Notes: a model not told the origin generated them from the sequence alone. Numbered from the stretch's first letter, positions 1 to 7,022 are shown. The stretch is 11,765 bases of DNA from CAZAKO01 sp964546145 (GCA_964546145.1 CAZJIU010000068.1:1-11765), one strand, 5' to 3'. A program made the numbers and translations.

Positions 1-1514
1 CCGGTTTGATTGATGGCCACGTTCACCTGGAAAGTTCGATGCTCAGTCCGCTGGAATTTGCCAAAGCAGTTGTACCATTTGGTACGACTTCGGTGATTGC
101 CGATCCGCACGAAATTGTCAATGTGATGGGTTTAGCCGGGTTGCAGTATATTCTGGAGAGTACCGCGAATTTACCGCTGGATGTTTTTGTGATGCTGCCC
201 TCTTGCGTGCCGGCGACCCATCTGGAAAGCTCCGGAGCCGTTGTAACGGCGGAAGAGATGGCTAAATGGATCAATCATCCACGGATTTTGGGAGTTGGGG
301 AAATGATGAATTACCCCGGGGTACTTTTCCGCGATCCGCAAGTTTTGGCGAAGCTGGCGCTTGCCGGGGATAAATTGATTGATGGTCATGCTCCACTTGT
401 CCGAGGTAAGGATTTGACGGCTTATATCGCTGCGGGAGTTAGCTCGGATCATGAGAGTAGCGAGCTCGAGGAAGCGCGCGAAAAACTGCAGAAGGGAATG
501 TTCTTGATGATTCGCGAAGGTTCGGCAGCCCGTAACCTCACTGCGCTCCTGCCGCTGGTAACCCCGCTCAATTCGCGTAATTGCGGCTTTGTGACCGATG
601 ATCGCCACCCTGATTTTCTAATGGATTATGGACATATTAATACGATGATTAAGACAGCGATCCACGAGGGAATCGAGCAGGTGCAGGCGCTGCAGCTGGC
701 ATCCCTGAACACTGCCCGCCACTTCGGTCTGAAAAATAAGGGCGCACTTGCCCCGGGTTACCTTGCCGATATTATTCTGTTCGATAATTTTCAGGATTTT
801 AATATCCGTTATGTTTTTAAAAACGGTAAGCTGGTTGCCCGGGATGGGAAATTTATTTCTCCAGAGCTGCCTATCATTAAGGGAGCAACTGGTAAGCTCC
901 AGATTAAGCCGCTAAAAGCCAGTGATATTGCAGTACCGGCAAAAGCTTATAAAGTGATTACAATTGAAATCGTCCCCAATCAGTTATTGACTAAAAAAAC
1001 CGTCTGTCAGCTGCCAGTCGTTGATGGAAAATTGGTTAGTGATCCTGCCAATGATGTACTCAAAATGGTAGTGGTGGAGCGTCACCATGCAACCGGTAAT
1101 ATTGGATTAGGATTTGTCAAGGGTTTAGGTCTCAAGTCAGGCGCGCTTGCTTCGACCGTTGCGCATGATTCTCATAATCTGATCGTGGTTGGAGTTGAGG
1201 ATGAGGATATTCTTAAGGCGATACAGGCGATTCAGGCGATGAATGGGGGTCAGTTGGTTCTCGCGAATGGTCAGGTAATTGCATCGTTACCCTTGCCGAT
1301 TGCGGGTTTGATGAGTGATCGTCCGCTGGCGGAAGTCCGGGCAAAGATTGATGAATTAAATCGTGCTGCCCGGCGTCTGGGAGTCAAATTGGAAAATCCA
1401 TTTATGACCTTGTCGTTTCTGGCTTTGCCGGTAATTCCCGAGGTAAAACTGACCGACAAGGGCTTGGTGGATGTCGCCAAGTTTGATTTTATTTCAATCT
1501 ACGCTGAAGATTAA
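1..1514 (+). CDS. ade: Adenine deaminase, 5'-truncated by the window edge
   Basis: Adenine deaminase converts adenine to hypoxanthine and ammonia in purine salvage; it is a cytoplasmic metal-dependent amidohydrolase. The reading frame is open to the left edge (codons from base 3 read GLIDGHVHLESS), so the start lies outside the window. About 503 residues are present; family members are usually about 570-600, so roughly the first 65-90 are missing. Visible family motifs, in order, are the metal-binding HVH in DGHVHLESS, ADPHE, the GEMMNYPGV segment with its glutamate, DGHAP, SSDHES and FVTDDRHPD. The C-terminal part (from about residue 300) is the Ade-specific domain, including a VERHHATGNIG-like segment and a VAHDSHNLIVVG segment. 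No frameshift is seen. It stops at TAA 1512-1514. A 77-bp intergenic region follows before the toxin-antitoxin pair, which has its own regulatory sites, so the two are probably independent units. Family assignment is secure. Confidence 0.95.
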   Translation, partial: GLIDGHVHLESSMLSPLEFAKAVVPFGTTSVIADPHEIVNVMGLAGLQYILESTANLPLDVFVMLPSCVPATHLESSGAVVTAEEMAKWINHPRILGVGEMMNYPGVLFRDPQVLAKLALAGDKLIDGHAPLVRGKDLTAYIAAGVSSDHESSELEEAREKLQKGMFLMIREGSAARNLTALLPLVTPLNSRNCGFVTDDRHPDFLMDYGHINTMIKTAIHEGIEQVQALQLASLNTARHFGLKNKGALAPGYLADIILFDNFQDFNIRYVFKNGKLVARDGKFISPELPIIKGATGKLQIKPLKASDIAVPAKAYKVITIEIVPNQLLTKKTVCQLPVVDGKLVSDPANDVLKMVVVERHHATGNIGLGFVKGLGLKSGALASTVAHDSHNLIVVGVEDEDILKAIQAIQAMNGGQLVLANGQVIASLPLPIAGLMSDRPLAEVRAKIDELNRAARRLGVKLENPFMTLSFLALPVIPEVKLTDKGLVDVAKFDFISIYAED

Positions 1515-1547
1515 ATAATAGGCTCGAAACATCTTTTTCTTGTGATT

Positions 1548-1567
1548 ACGTACTGTATTGCGTACGT
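1548..1567. promoter_or_regulatory. Putative YefM/YoeB operator: two GTAC-centred sites overlapping the promoter
   Basis: ACGTAC (1548-1553) and GTACGT (1562-1567) form a perfect 6-bp inverted repeat with 8 nt between. Seen another way, these are two GTAC-centred cores, CGTACT (1549-1554) and CGTACG (1561-1566), 12 bp apart centre to centre. In E. coli the YefM-YoeB complex represses its own promoter by binding two TGTACA-core palindromes, which I recall as also being 12 bp apart. A possible promoter, TTGTGA (1540-1545) - N17 - TACGTT (1563-1568), overlaps both cores. The sequence match is direct; the autorepression role is inferred. Confidence 0.55.
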
Positions 1568-1591
1568 TTAGGCAAATTTATTGAGGCTCTT

Positions 1592-1834
1592 ATGAAAACC
1601 ATTAATGCAACCAACGCCCGAAAAAATCTCTATCAACTGATTAATGAAACTTCCGAAGTGCATGAGCCGATTCAGATTACAGGTAAAAATAACAACGCAA
1701 TCCTGATTTCGGAAGATGACTGGCGCACTGTTCAGGAAACCCTCTTTTTGATTTCAATTCCCGGAATGCGCGATTCGATTCGCGAGGGTCTTGCTGAACC
1801 TATTTCTGAATGTACCGAGGAACTCGACTGGTGA
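1592..1834 (+). CDS. yefM: YefM/Phd-family antitoxin
   Basis: This is an 80-residue antitoxin of the Phd/YefM type. It would neutralise the downstream YoeB-like RNase and repress the shared promoter. The N-terminal half (ATNARKNLYQLINE, then QITGKNNNAILISEDDW) has the typical Phd/YefM DNA-binding fold pattern: an early helix, beta strands, and the conserved NAILISEDDW-like stretch. The acidic C-terminus (EPISECTEELDW) is the region that normally wraps the toxin. The ATG at 1592 is preceded by GAGG (1583-1586) at suitable spacing. Its stop TGA (1832-1834) overlaps the GTG start of the toxin, which implies translational coupling. Operator-like GTAC repeats lie just upstream (1548-1567). The length is normal for the family (75-90 aa), and the gene appears intact. 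Confidence 0.92.
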   Translation: MKTINATNARKNLYQLINETSEVHEPIQITGKNNNAILISEDDWRTVQETLFLISIPGMRDSIREGLAEPISECTEELDW

Positions 1835-2097
1835 AATGGAAACTCGTATTTACCAAACAAGCCCTGAAGGATGCGCAAAAATTAAAACCGGCCGGGTTAA
1901 AAGATAAAACGGTAAAAATACTGGATATTATCCAGCGTGATCCATTTCAATCGCCGCCGCCTTTTGAAAAATTAGTAGGTGATTTATCTGGTGCCTTTTC
2001 GAGAAGGATAAATATTCAACTTAGAATCATTTATCAAGTCTATCTTGATGAGCATATTGTCAAGATTATTCGGATGTGGACCCACTACGATTCCTGA
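1831..2097 (+). CDS. yoeB: YoeB/Txe-family mRNA interferase toxin
   Basis: YoeB toxins are small RelE-fold RNases that cleave mRNA in the ribosomal A site and stop translation. This one is 88 residues when started at GTG 1831, which overlaps the antitoxin stop by 4 nt (GTGA) and has GAGG at 1817-1820 as ribosome-binding site. An ATG at 1810 in the same frame would add seven residues, but it lies inside the antitoxin gene and has no good ribosome-binding site, so it was rejected. Residues that align by eye with the YoeB catalytic set are present: E46 (PPFEKL), R65 (QLRIIY) and H85 (MWTHYDS). The motif LSGAFSRRIN corresponds to the YoeB LSGFWSRRIT segment. The histidine that usually precedes the catalytic arginine (EHRLVY in YoeB) is replaced by leucine. 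The toxin looks intact and likely active, and the pair appears complete. Confidence 0.92.
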   Translation: MKWKLVFTKQALKDAQKLKPAGLKDKTVKILDIIQRDPFQSPPPFEKLVGDLSGAFSRRINIQLRIIYQVYLDEHIVKIIRMWTHYDS

Positions 2098-2141
2098 GGG
2101 AGGCGACGAAGAAAGATCTAAAGTACAGAGAGTAATTCTCA

Positions 2142-2166
2142 GGCTACACCGCGGAGCAATGTAGCC
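2142..2166. repeat. REP-like hairpin A
   Basis: GGCTACA (2142-2148) pairs perfectly with TGTAGCC (2160-2166) around an 11-nt centre containing the palindrome CCGCGG. It lies in the 79-bp gap between the toxin stop and the asparaginase stop, where two genes converge. Its total length (25 nt) and GGCT...AGCC ends match hairpin B at 6160-6184. It has no U-tract, so it is not a classic intrinsic terminator. It is probably a degenerate member of the dispersed repeat family. Confidence 0.5.
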
Positions 2167-2176
2167 AGAATGAAGA

Positions 2177-2371
2177 TTAATCCACAGCTTCAAAACGATT
2201 TAGTTCAACATTCTTGCGGGTTTTAGCAGGATCGAAAATCCGCCCGTTCAGGGCTAAATAAACTCCCGCTGGCAGGATTTGGACGGCAGTTATAGCACAG
2301 CCGATATTGAAAGCGGCGTCGCTGTTTTTGAAACGGGCAGGCTGCATCGAACCGGTTAGCACGATTGTCTT
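2177..2371 (-). CDS. Asparaginase-family protein, C-terminal fragment cut by assembly gap
   Basis: This is the last 64 codons of a minus-strand gene that runs into the N gap at 2372, so the N-terminal part is not sequenced. The fragment has the conserved asparaginase signature TIVLTGSMQPARFKNSDAA, followed by FNIGCAITAVQILPAGVYLALNGRIFD and RKNVELNRFE, then stops. This matches the N-terminal asparaginase domain (PF00710), which hydrolyses L-asparagine to aspartate and ammonia. Ending soon after the NRFE segment is typical of the short single-domain asparaginases (about 160-170 aa). Full two-domain enzymes would continue for another 100-150 residues. The nucleophilic threonine and the HGTDT-type motif would lie in the missing part, so activity cannot be judged. 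It converges on the toxin gene and diverges from the DUF4177 gene across the gap. Confidence 0.85.
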   Translation of the reverse strand, partial: KTIVLTGSMQPARFKNSDAAFNIGCAITAVQILPAGVYLALNGRIFDPAKTRKNVELNRFEAVD

Positions 2372-2471
2372 NNNNNNNNNNNNNNNNNNNNNNNNNNNNN
2401 NNNNNNNNNNNNNNNNNNNNNNNNNNNNNNNNNNNNNNNNNNNNNNNNNNNNNNNNNNNNNNNNNNNNNNN
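2372..2471. other. Assembly gap (100 Ns)
   Basis: There are exactly 100 undetermined bases, the conventional placeholder for a gap of unknown true size. It hides the 5' part of the asparaginase gene, possibly the start of the DUF4177 gene, and the divergent promoters of both. Any reading frame spanning it is unreliable. Confidence 0.99.
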
Positions 2472-2672
2472 TTGAAAAAGTGGGAATACAAAATCATTGA
2501 TTCTTTCCAGGTACAAGGGGGAATATTCCGGGGTAAGAAATTTGCCGAATTAGAAAAATACCTGAACAATTTGGGGCAGGAAGGCTGGGAGATCATCAAT
2601 CTCGATTTCAATGACATCACCGGTCAGGCGGATTTTGTCGGGGTTGCCCGACGCGAATTGACTGCTGGATAA
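2472..2672 (+). CDS. DUF4177-type small protein, 5' end at the gap
   Basis: Sixty-six residues are visible right after the gap. The pattern KWEYKIID, then FAELEKYLNNLGQEGWEIINLDF, then ADFVGVARRE is typical of DUF4177: a short alpha/beta domain with a conserved LN.LG.EGWE core and a closing strand. Its molecular function is unknown. The first visible codon is TTG, directly at the gap edge. It could be a start codon, since family members often begin near MKKWEYK, but because the upstream bases are Ns the gene must be treated as possibly 5'-partial. It ends at TAA 2670-2672, and the DUF2809-type gene begins 22 nt later on the same strand, so the two may be co-transcribed. Confidence 0.75.
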   Translation: MKKWEYKIIDSFQVQGGIFRGKKFAELEKYLNNLGQEGWEIINLDFNDITGQADFVGVARRELTAG

Positions 2673-2694
2673 TTGCCATTCACATCAAGCCGAA

Positions 2695-3099
2695 GTGAAT
2701 TTATTCAAGTTATTTGCTTCATTTTTCCATAAAAGTCGACGGATAATTATATCTTTACTAATAATTACCCCGATTGGTTTTTTGAGTAAATTTTATCGGG
2801 GTCCCGCGCATTTGTGGGTGAACAATTCACTAGGCGGGGTGTTTTATGAAATATTCTGGTGTCTGGTACTGACATTGTGCTTGCCCCGGCTCAGACCGCT
2901 GACAATTGCCTTGACGGTTTTAATCGTCACTTGTTGTCTGGAATTCATGCAACTCTGGCATCCGCCGTTTTTGGAATGGCTCAGAGCCTCATTTATCGGA
3001 CGGACAATTCTGGGCAATTCCTTTGGCTGGTCTGATTTTCCCTACTATTTCGGTGGATCGCTAATCGGCTATTTCTGGCTGAATCGAATTCGCCGTTAA
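2695..3099 (+). CDS. DUF2809-type integral membrane protein
   Basis: This is a 134-residue hydrophobic protein with about four membrane segments (roughly residues 18-35, 48-66, 70-90 and 108-130). The spaced motifs are those I associate with DUF2809: a loop FYRGPAHLWVNNSLGGVFYEI, the conserved CLEFMQLW, then LRASFIGRTILGNSFGWSDFPYYFGG with the R...G...G..F.W.D..YY pattern. Function is unknown; it lies in the inner membrane by prediction. The start is GTG at 2695, immediately after an untranslated stretch with no strong Shine-Dalgarno, so the start is less certain than the family. It follows the DUF4177 gene by 22 nt. It is followed by 84 nt before the large oxidoreductase, which has its own weak ribosome-binding site. 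Confidence 0.8.
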   Translation: MNLFKLFASFFHKSRRIIISLLIITPIGFLSKFYRGPAHLWVNNSLGGVFYEIFWCLVLTLCLPRLRPLTIALTVLIVTCCLEFMQLWHPPFLEWLRASFIGRTILGNSFGWSDFPYYFGGSLIGYFWLNRIRR

Positions 3100-3183
3100 A
3101 GAGCAAAATGAGTTTGTAAGCGTCTGGCTAAATTTCCTTGGGATAATTATCTTATGCACCGGTTATAATTTGAGAAAAGAATC

Positions 3184-6123
3184 ATGAACGATCAGAAAAG
3201 TCTGCAATCCAAACTGTGCCAGTTAAAAAGTAGTTTTAGTGGTGATATTTATATTGATGAAGTCACCCGGCTGATGTACGCCACCGACGCCTCGGCTTAC
3301 CGGGAAATCCCGCTGGCGGTCACCCGCCCCAAAACCGGTGCTGACATTCGCCTGCTGATTGAATTTGCCATTCAAAACCAGACCGCGCTGATTCCCCGCG
3401 CCGCCGGAACCTCGCTGGCCGGACAGGTGGTCGGCAGTGGGATTGTGGTTGATATTTCGAAATACCTGAACCGGATCCTGGAGCTGAATCAGGAGGAACG
3501 CTGGGTCAGAGTCGAATCGGGGGTCAACCTGGATGAGCTGAACCTGCACCTGAAACCGTTTGGTCTGTTTTTTTGTCCCGAGACTTCCACTTCGAACCGC
3601 TGTTTGATTGGCGGCATGCTGGGTAATAATTCCTGTGGACTGCATTCCTTGATCTACGGTAGTGTGCGGGATCATGTTCTTGCCGTGAAAGGATTTTTAG
3701 GTGATGGTTCCGCAGTTGAGTTTCGCCCGCTGACGAAAAGTGAATTTACTGCAAAATGTAACGGTCAATCTTTGGAAAATAATATTTACCGTCAGATCCG
3801 GGAGATATTGTCAAATCCGGAAAATCAAAATGAAATTCGGGCTCAATTTCCCGATCCCCGCATCAAACGCCGGAATACCGGCTATGCTATAGACGAATTG
3901 TTGAAGACAGAGCCTTTCAGCGATTCCCGGGAGCCGTTTAATTTTGCAAAGTTGATCGCCGGTTCCGAAGGCACGCTGATGTTTGTCACCGAAATCAAAC
4001 TCAACCTGATTCCGCTTCCAACGAAAAATAAAGCATTGCTCTGTGTCCACTGCAAAACGCTGGAAGAGACCTTTCAGGGTAACCTGATCGCTTTGAAATA
4101 TGATCCGGGTGCGGTCGAGTTGATGGATGACATTATTTTAGCCCAGACCGAAACTCATCTCGAGTACCATAAAAATCGGTTTTTCATCGAAGGTGATCCC
4201 AAGGCTTTATTGTTTGTCGAATTTGCCCGCGAATCGGAGGAGGAAATCGAAGCACTAGTCCAAAAGCTGGAAGCGGAATTAAAATCCAATGGAATTGGCT
4301 ACGCCTATCCGGTTGTCTGGGGCAGTGACGTCCAGCGGATTTGGGATCTGCGCAAAGCCGGTCTGGGTTTATTATCCAATCTTCCCGGCGACGCCAAGCC
4401 GGCTTCGGTGGTCGAAGATACCGCCGTTTTGCCGCAAGACCTGCCCGAATATCTGCGGGAGTTCGGCGGCATTGTCGCAAAATATCATAAATCCTGTGTC
4501 TATCACGCCCACATCGGCTCCGGTGAACTGCATCTGCGCCCGGTGTTGAACTTGAAGGACAGCCGGGATGTTAAGATTTTTCACGATATTTTGTTTGATA
4601 CGGCGCAGCTGGTCAAGAAATACCGCGGTTCGCTGAGTGGCGAGCACGGCGATGGGCGCTTGCGGGGCGCGCTGATTCCCCTGATGATTGGCGAAAAGAA
4701 TTATCAATTACTCAGGGAGATTAAGCATACCTGGGATCCGCACAATATTTTCAATCCGGGAAAAATCATTGATACGCCGCCAATGGATACTTGCCTGCGC
4801 TATACACCCGATCAGCCGGCCCGGGAAATCGAAACGATATTTGACTTTTCCAAAGATCAGGGCATCATGCGGGCGGCTGAGAAATGCAACGGCTCGGGTG
4901 ATTGCCATAAGTCGCATCTGCTGGGCGGTACGCTCTGCCCCAGCTTCATGGCAACCCGCGACGAACATAACGTGACCCGCGCCCGGGCGAACATTTTGCG
5001 CGAATTCCTGACCAATTCACCCAAGCAAAATCCCTTCGATCATAAAGAAATTTACGCGGTGATGGACCTCTGTCTTTCCTGCAAAGCCTGTAAATCGGAG
5101 TGCCCCTCGGCGGTGGATATTGCCAAATTGAAAGCCGAGTTCTTACAGCATTATTACGACGCTAACGGAATTCCGCTGCGTTCGCTGGCGGTCGCCTATT
5201 TGCCGAAAATCCATGCCCTCGGTTCCTGGCTGCCGGGAATCATGAATTTCTTTATGAAAAATCGCCTGACTTCCGGACTGGTGAAGTTTATCCTGAAATT
5301 CAATCAAAAGCGGACTTTTCCCCTACTGGCGAAGAAACCTTTGCGCCGTTGGGCGAAGAAGTATGTCAAAGAGCTCGTCGAAATTCCGAAAAAGGGTCGG
5401 GTGTACCTGTTCAGTGACGAGTTTACCAACTTTCTCGATACGGACATCGGGATCAAGGCAATTATTTTATTAAACAAGCTGGGATACGAAGTGATCCTGC
5501 CGCGCCACGATGTCAGTGCCCGCACCTTTTTGTCCAAAGGTCTGGTGCGCGCCGCCCAGAAAATTGCCCGCCGCAATATTTTAGCCCTCAAGGATTTGAT
5601 CACCGCCGAGACGCCGCTGGTTGGATTGGAACCATCGGCGATTTTAGCCTTTCGGGATGAATACCCGGAACTGGTCAACGGCGAATTGCGCGAAGCAACT
5701 AAAAAGATTGCCCAATCAACGTATATGTTCGATGAATTTTTTATGCGTGAGGCGGGCAAAGGCAATATCACTACCGAACAATTCTGCGAAACCCAGCAGC
5801 AGATCAAGCTCCACGGTCACTGCCAGCAGAAGGCAGTTGCCTCGACGGAGTCAACCCTCGCGATGCTGTCTTTTCCGAAAAATTACACGGTGGAGGAAAT
5901 TCCCTCGGGCTGCTGCGGCATGGCGGGCGCGTTCGGCTTCGAGAAGGAACATTACGAGGTCTCGATGAAAATCGGGGAATTGGTGCTGTTTCCGGCAGTG
6001 CGGGCAGCATCACCGGAGACGATCATCGCCGCGCCGGGCACCAGCTGCCGGCAACAGATCCGGGACGGCACCGGACGCATTGCGCTTCATCCGGTGGAAA
6101 TCATGTATAAGGCATTGGTATAA
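3184..6123 (+). CDS. FAD-linked oxidase / Fe-S oxidoreductase fusion (YdiJ, D-lactate or D-2-hydroxyacid dehydrogenase type)
   Basis: This 979-residue protein combines a GlcD/D-LDH-like flavin half and a GlcF-like iron-sulphur half. Such enzymes oxidise D-2-hydroxyacids (D-lactate, glycolate, D-2-hydroxyglutarate) and pass electrons on, probably to quinone at the inner membrane face. The N-terminal FAD-binding (PCMH) domain shows PRAAGTSLAGQVVG (about residues 71-84), NNSCGLHSLIYG and AGSEGTLMFVTE (about 258-270). The FAD-oxidase C-terminal domain has GSGELHLRP (about 444) and GEHGDGRLRG (about 485). The Fe-S part starts with C568-x5-C574-x10-C585P, then the 4Fe-4S motif C630-x2-C633-x2-C636-x3-C640P. 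Two cysteine-rich repeats near the end carry HGHCQQKA (about 876) and GCCGMAGAFGFE (about 908). Length is close to E. coli YdiJ (about 1018). The ATG at 3184 has a weak GAGAAAAG upstream. It looks intact. The exact substrate cannot be told from sequence and no transporter or lactate regulator is adjacent. Confidence 0.93.
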   Translation: MNDQKSLQSKLCQLKSSFSGDIYIDEVTRLMYATDASAYREIPLAVTRPKTGADIRLLIEFAIQNQTALIPRAAGTSLAGQVVGSGIVVDISKYLNRILELNQEERWVRVESGVNLDELNLHLKPFGLFFCPETSTSNRCLIGGMLGNNSCGLHSLIYGSVRDHVLAVKGFLGDGSAVEFRPLTKSEFTAKCNGQSLENNIYRQIREILSNPENQNEIRAQFPDPRIKRRNTGYAIDELLKTEPFSDSREPFNFAKLIAGSEGTLMFVTEIKLNLIPLPTKNKALLCVHCKTLEETFQGNLIALKYDPGAVELMDDIILAQTETHLEYHKNRFFIEGDPKALLFVEFARESEEEIEALVQKLEAELKSNGIGYAYPVVWGSDVQRIWDLRKAGLGLLSNLPGDAKPASVVEDTAVLPQDLPEYLREFGGIVAKYHKSCVYHAHIGSGELHLRPVLNLKDSRDVKIFHDILFDTAQLVKKYRGSLSGEHGDGRLRGALIPLMIGEKNYQLLREIKHTWDPHNIFNPGKIIDTPPMDTCLRYTPDQPAREIETIFDFSKDQGIMRAAEKCNGSGDCHKSHLLGGTLCPSFMATRDEHNVTRARANILREFLTNSPKQNPFDHKEIYAVMDLCLSCKACKSECPSAVDIAKLKAEFLQHYYDANGIPLRSLAVAYLPKIHALGSWLPGIMNFFMKNRLTSGLVKFILKFNQKRTFPLLAKKPLRRWAKKYVKELVEIPKKGRVYLFSDEFTNFLDTDIGIKAIILLNKLGYEVILPRHDVSARTFLSKGLVRAAQKIARRNILALKDLITAETPLVGLEPSAILAFRDEYPELVNGELREATKKIAQSTYMFDEFFMREAGKGNITTEQFCETQQQIKLHGHCQQKAVASTESTLAMLSFPKNYTVEEIPSGCCGMAGAFGFEKEHYEVSMKIGELVLFPAVRAASPETIIAAPGTSCRQQIRDGTGRIALHPVEIMYKALV

Positions 6124-6159
6124 TTTGTACATTTCCGAGTTGTAAGCCCGGTTTGTCCT

Positions 6160-6184
6160 GGCTGCGGGGCTGTGCTCCGCAGCC
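6160..6184. repeat. REP-like hairpin B
   Basis: This is an 11-bp stem with one G.U pair and a 3-nt loop: GGCTGCGGGGC (6160-6170) pairs with GCTCCGCAGCC (6174-6184). It sits 36 nt after the oxidoreductase stop in a convergent intergenic region. The preceding CTGGCTGCGGGGC (6158-6170) is identical to 8448-8460 (copy E), and both are preceded by GAGTTG. No U-tract follows, so it is a repeat element first. It may also act as a transcription barrier or 3' mRNA stabiliser. Confidence 0.7.
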
Positions 6185-6218
6185 TACATATTGGAAACTT
6201 ATCCGGTGTGCTAGTTCG

Positions 6219-6240
6219 TTCCAGAGGGAGAGCCCTGGAA
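6219..6240. repeat. REP-like hairpin C
   Basis: TTCCAG (6219-6224) pairs with CTGGAA (6235-6240), and the stem continues through GGG/CC after a one-base bulge. It is flanked by CTAGTTCG on the left, which resembles the left edge of copy E (CTAGTTCCGAACG at 8421), and by ATAGAAGAA on the right, which resembles the right flank of copy D (GTAGAATAA). It lies 34 nt after hairpin B in the same convergent spacer. Confidence 0.55.
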
Positions 6241-6292
6241 ATAGAAGAAACTCCAATGGGTAAGGCGGGTAGTTAGAGCATTTTTCCGATTT

Positions 6293-6658
6293 TTAGATCC
6301 ATTCTTCTCTGGTGTCTGTAAGATCACCACCGGCATTTCCCGTATTTAATGTGCCGGCAGGTTCGATTAAAATAAGTTTACATTCTCCGATTGATTTGGG
6401 TTTATGCTCGATACCTTTGGGAATGACCACGAAGTCATCCTTTTTTAATCTTAATGTCTTAGCTCTTAATGCTATTTCCAATTCTCCCTCAACCACAAAA
6501 AATGTTTCGTCGGTATCGGGATGAGCGTGCCAGATAAATTCTCTATTCATTCTTACTAATTTGAAATAATAATTATTCATTTGAGCAATGATCCGATATT
6601 CGTTCTGTACATTTATTTTTGAGAATTTTTCATTTAAAGAAATCACTGATACTGACAT
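6293..6658 (-). CDS. Small single-domain cupin protein
   Basis: This 121-residue protein has one cupin beta-barrel. Motif 1 is W-H44-A-H46-PDTD-E51-TFFVVEG58 and motif 2 is IP80-KG82-IE-H85, so all four metal ligands (two His, Glu, His) are present. A tail reading EPAGTLNTGNAGG is shared with many stand-alone mannose-6-phosphate-isomerase-like cupins. It probably binds a divalent metal; the substrate or ligand is unknown, and cupins of this type may be enzymes or small-molecule sensors. The ATG at 6658 has a strong AAGGAG (6665-6670 on the opposite strand). It starts 19 nt after the stop of the XRE regulator, so the two are almost certainly one operon transcribed from the palindromic promoter near 7010. 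It converges on the oxidoreductase gene, with two hairpin repeats between. Confidence 0.88.
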   Translation of the reverse strand: MSVSVISLNEKFSKINVQNEYRIIAQMNNYYFKLVRMNREFIWHAHPDTDETFFVVEGELEIALRAKTLRLKKDDFVVIPKGIEHKPKSIGECKLILIEPAGTLNTGNAGGDLTDTREEWI

Positions 6659-6664
6659 GTTGAT

Positions 6665-6670
6665 CTCCTT
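6665..6670 (-). promoter_or_regulatory. Ribosome-binding site of the cupin gene
   Basis: AAGGAG on the minus strand lies 6 nt upstream of the cupin ATG, inside the 19-nt gap after the regulator stop. It is much stronger than the regulator's own leader, so the cupin may be translated more efficiently than the regulator from the same mRNA. Confidence 0.7.
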
Positions 6671-6677
6671 TTTATAA

Positions 6678-6962
6678 TTATCTGTTATTGGTGATGTTTA
6701 TTTGAAGTTTCATCCCCAGAACACGGGCATATTTTTCCAAGGTAGATAATCTGATATCTTCGGCATGATTTTCGATTCTGGATATTGCGGATTTTTTGGT
6801 CTCTAATTTATTGGCCAGTTCTTCCTGGGTATAACCCGACTTCTCGCGCATTTGTTTTAATAATATCCCGACTTTGAAATTTTCATAGCCTGCATTAAAA
6901 TTCTCTGAAAATTCAATGTCTCTACTTTTTCTTTCTTCAATATATTCGTTTAAATCACTCAT
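6678..6962 (-). CDS. HigA-like XRE-family transcriptional regulator without a HigB partner
   Basis: This 94-residue helix-turn-helix protein has an N-terminal arm (MSDLNEYIEERKSRDIEFSE) followed by the HTH at about residues 33-87. KQMREKSGYTQEELANKLETKKSAISRIEN carries the TQEELA helix and the SAISRIE recognition helix, then STLEKYARVLGMKLQINI. The arm, the HTH and the closing beta strand are the layout of HigA/RelB-type antitoxins. An in-frame ATG at 7010 would give 110 residues. However, it lies inside a perfect 22-bp palindrome and upstream of the predicted -10, so the ATG at 6962 was chosen. No RelE/HigB toxin frame exists on the minus strand between 7023 and 7240, where HigB would normally precede it. 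Its only operon partner is the downstream cupin. It most likely autoregulates by binding the palindrome. Confidence 0.88.
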   Translation of the reverse strand: MSDLNEYIEERKSRDIEFSENFNAGYENFKVGILLKQMREKSGYTQEELANKLETKKSAISRIENHAEDIRLSTLEKYARVLGMKLQINITNNR

Positions 6963-7000
6963 GCTTTGGTTCTTTAAAATATTATTTCTCTCACATCCAG

Positions 7001-7022
7001 AAGTTAACATATATGTTAACTT
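7001..7022. promoter_or_regulatory. Perfect 22-bp palindrome, predicted autoregulatory operator
   Basis: The half-site AAGTTAACATA (7001-7011) is followed by its exact reverse complement TATGTTAACTT (7012-7022), with no spacer. On the minus strand a promoter fits around it: -35 TTGAAA (7024-7029), a 17-bp spacer, and -10 TAACTT (7001-7006). The palindrome therefore covers the spacer and the -10. A dimeric XRE protein bound here would block RNA polymerase. It lies about 40 bp upstream of the regulator's chosen start. The palindrome is seen directly; binding is inferred. Confidence 0.75.

Noticed and set aside
1810..1830. ATG at 1810 as the toxin start
   Set aside because: It is buried in the antitoxin gene. 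The GTG at 1831 overlaps the antitoxin stop, has GAGG upstream, and gives normal YoeB length.
2177..2672. Long frames on both strands that run through the N block
   Set aside because: The Ns translate to unknown residues and the gap length is arbitrary. The motifs on each side belong to two different genes on opposite strands.
3138..3169. TTGGGA and TATAAT as a promoter for the oxidoreductase
   Set aside because: The TATAAT is perfect, but the spacer is 20 bp and the resulting leader would be under 10 nt, too short for the weak ribosome-binding site to be used normally.
5304..5807. Long antisense frames opposite the oxidoreductase gene
   Set aside because: They mirror the codon bias of the real gene and show no domain motifs.
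6160..6240. Hairpins B and C as intrinsic terminators of the oxidoreductase gene
   Set aside because: The stems are strong, but neither is followed by a run of T's, and both resemble other dispersed copies in the window.
6963..7010. Upstream ATG at 7010 as the start of the XRE regulator
   Set aside because: It lies inside the 22-bp palindrome and upstream of the predicted -10. The protein from 6962 already has the full HigA-type arm.
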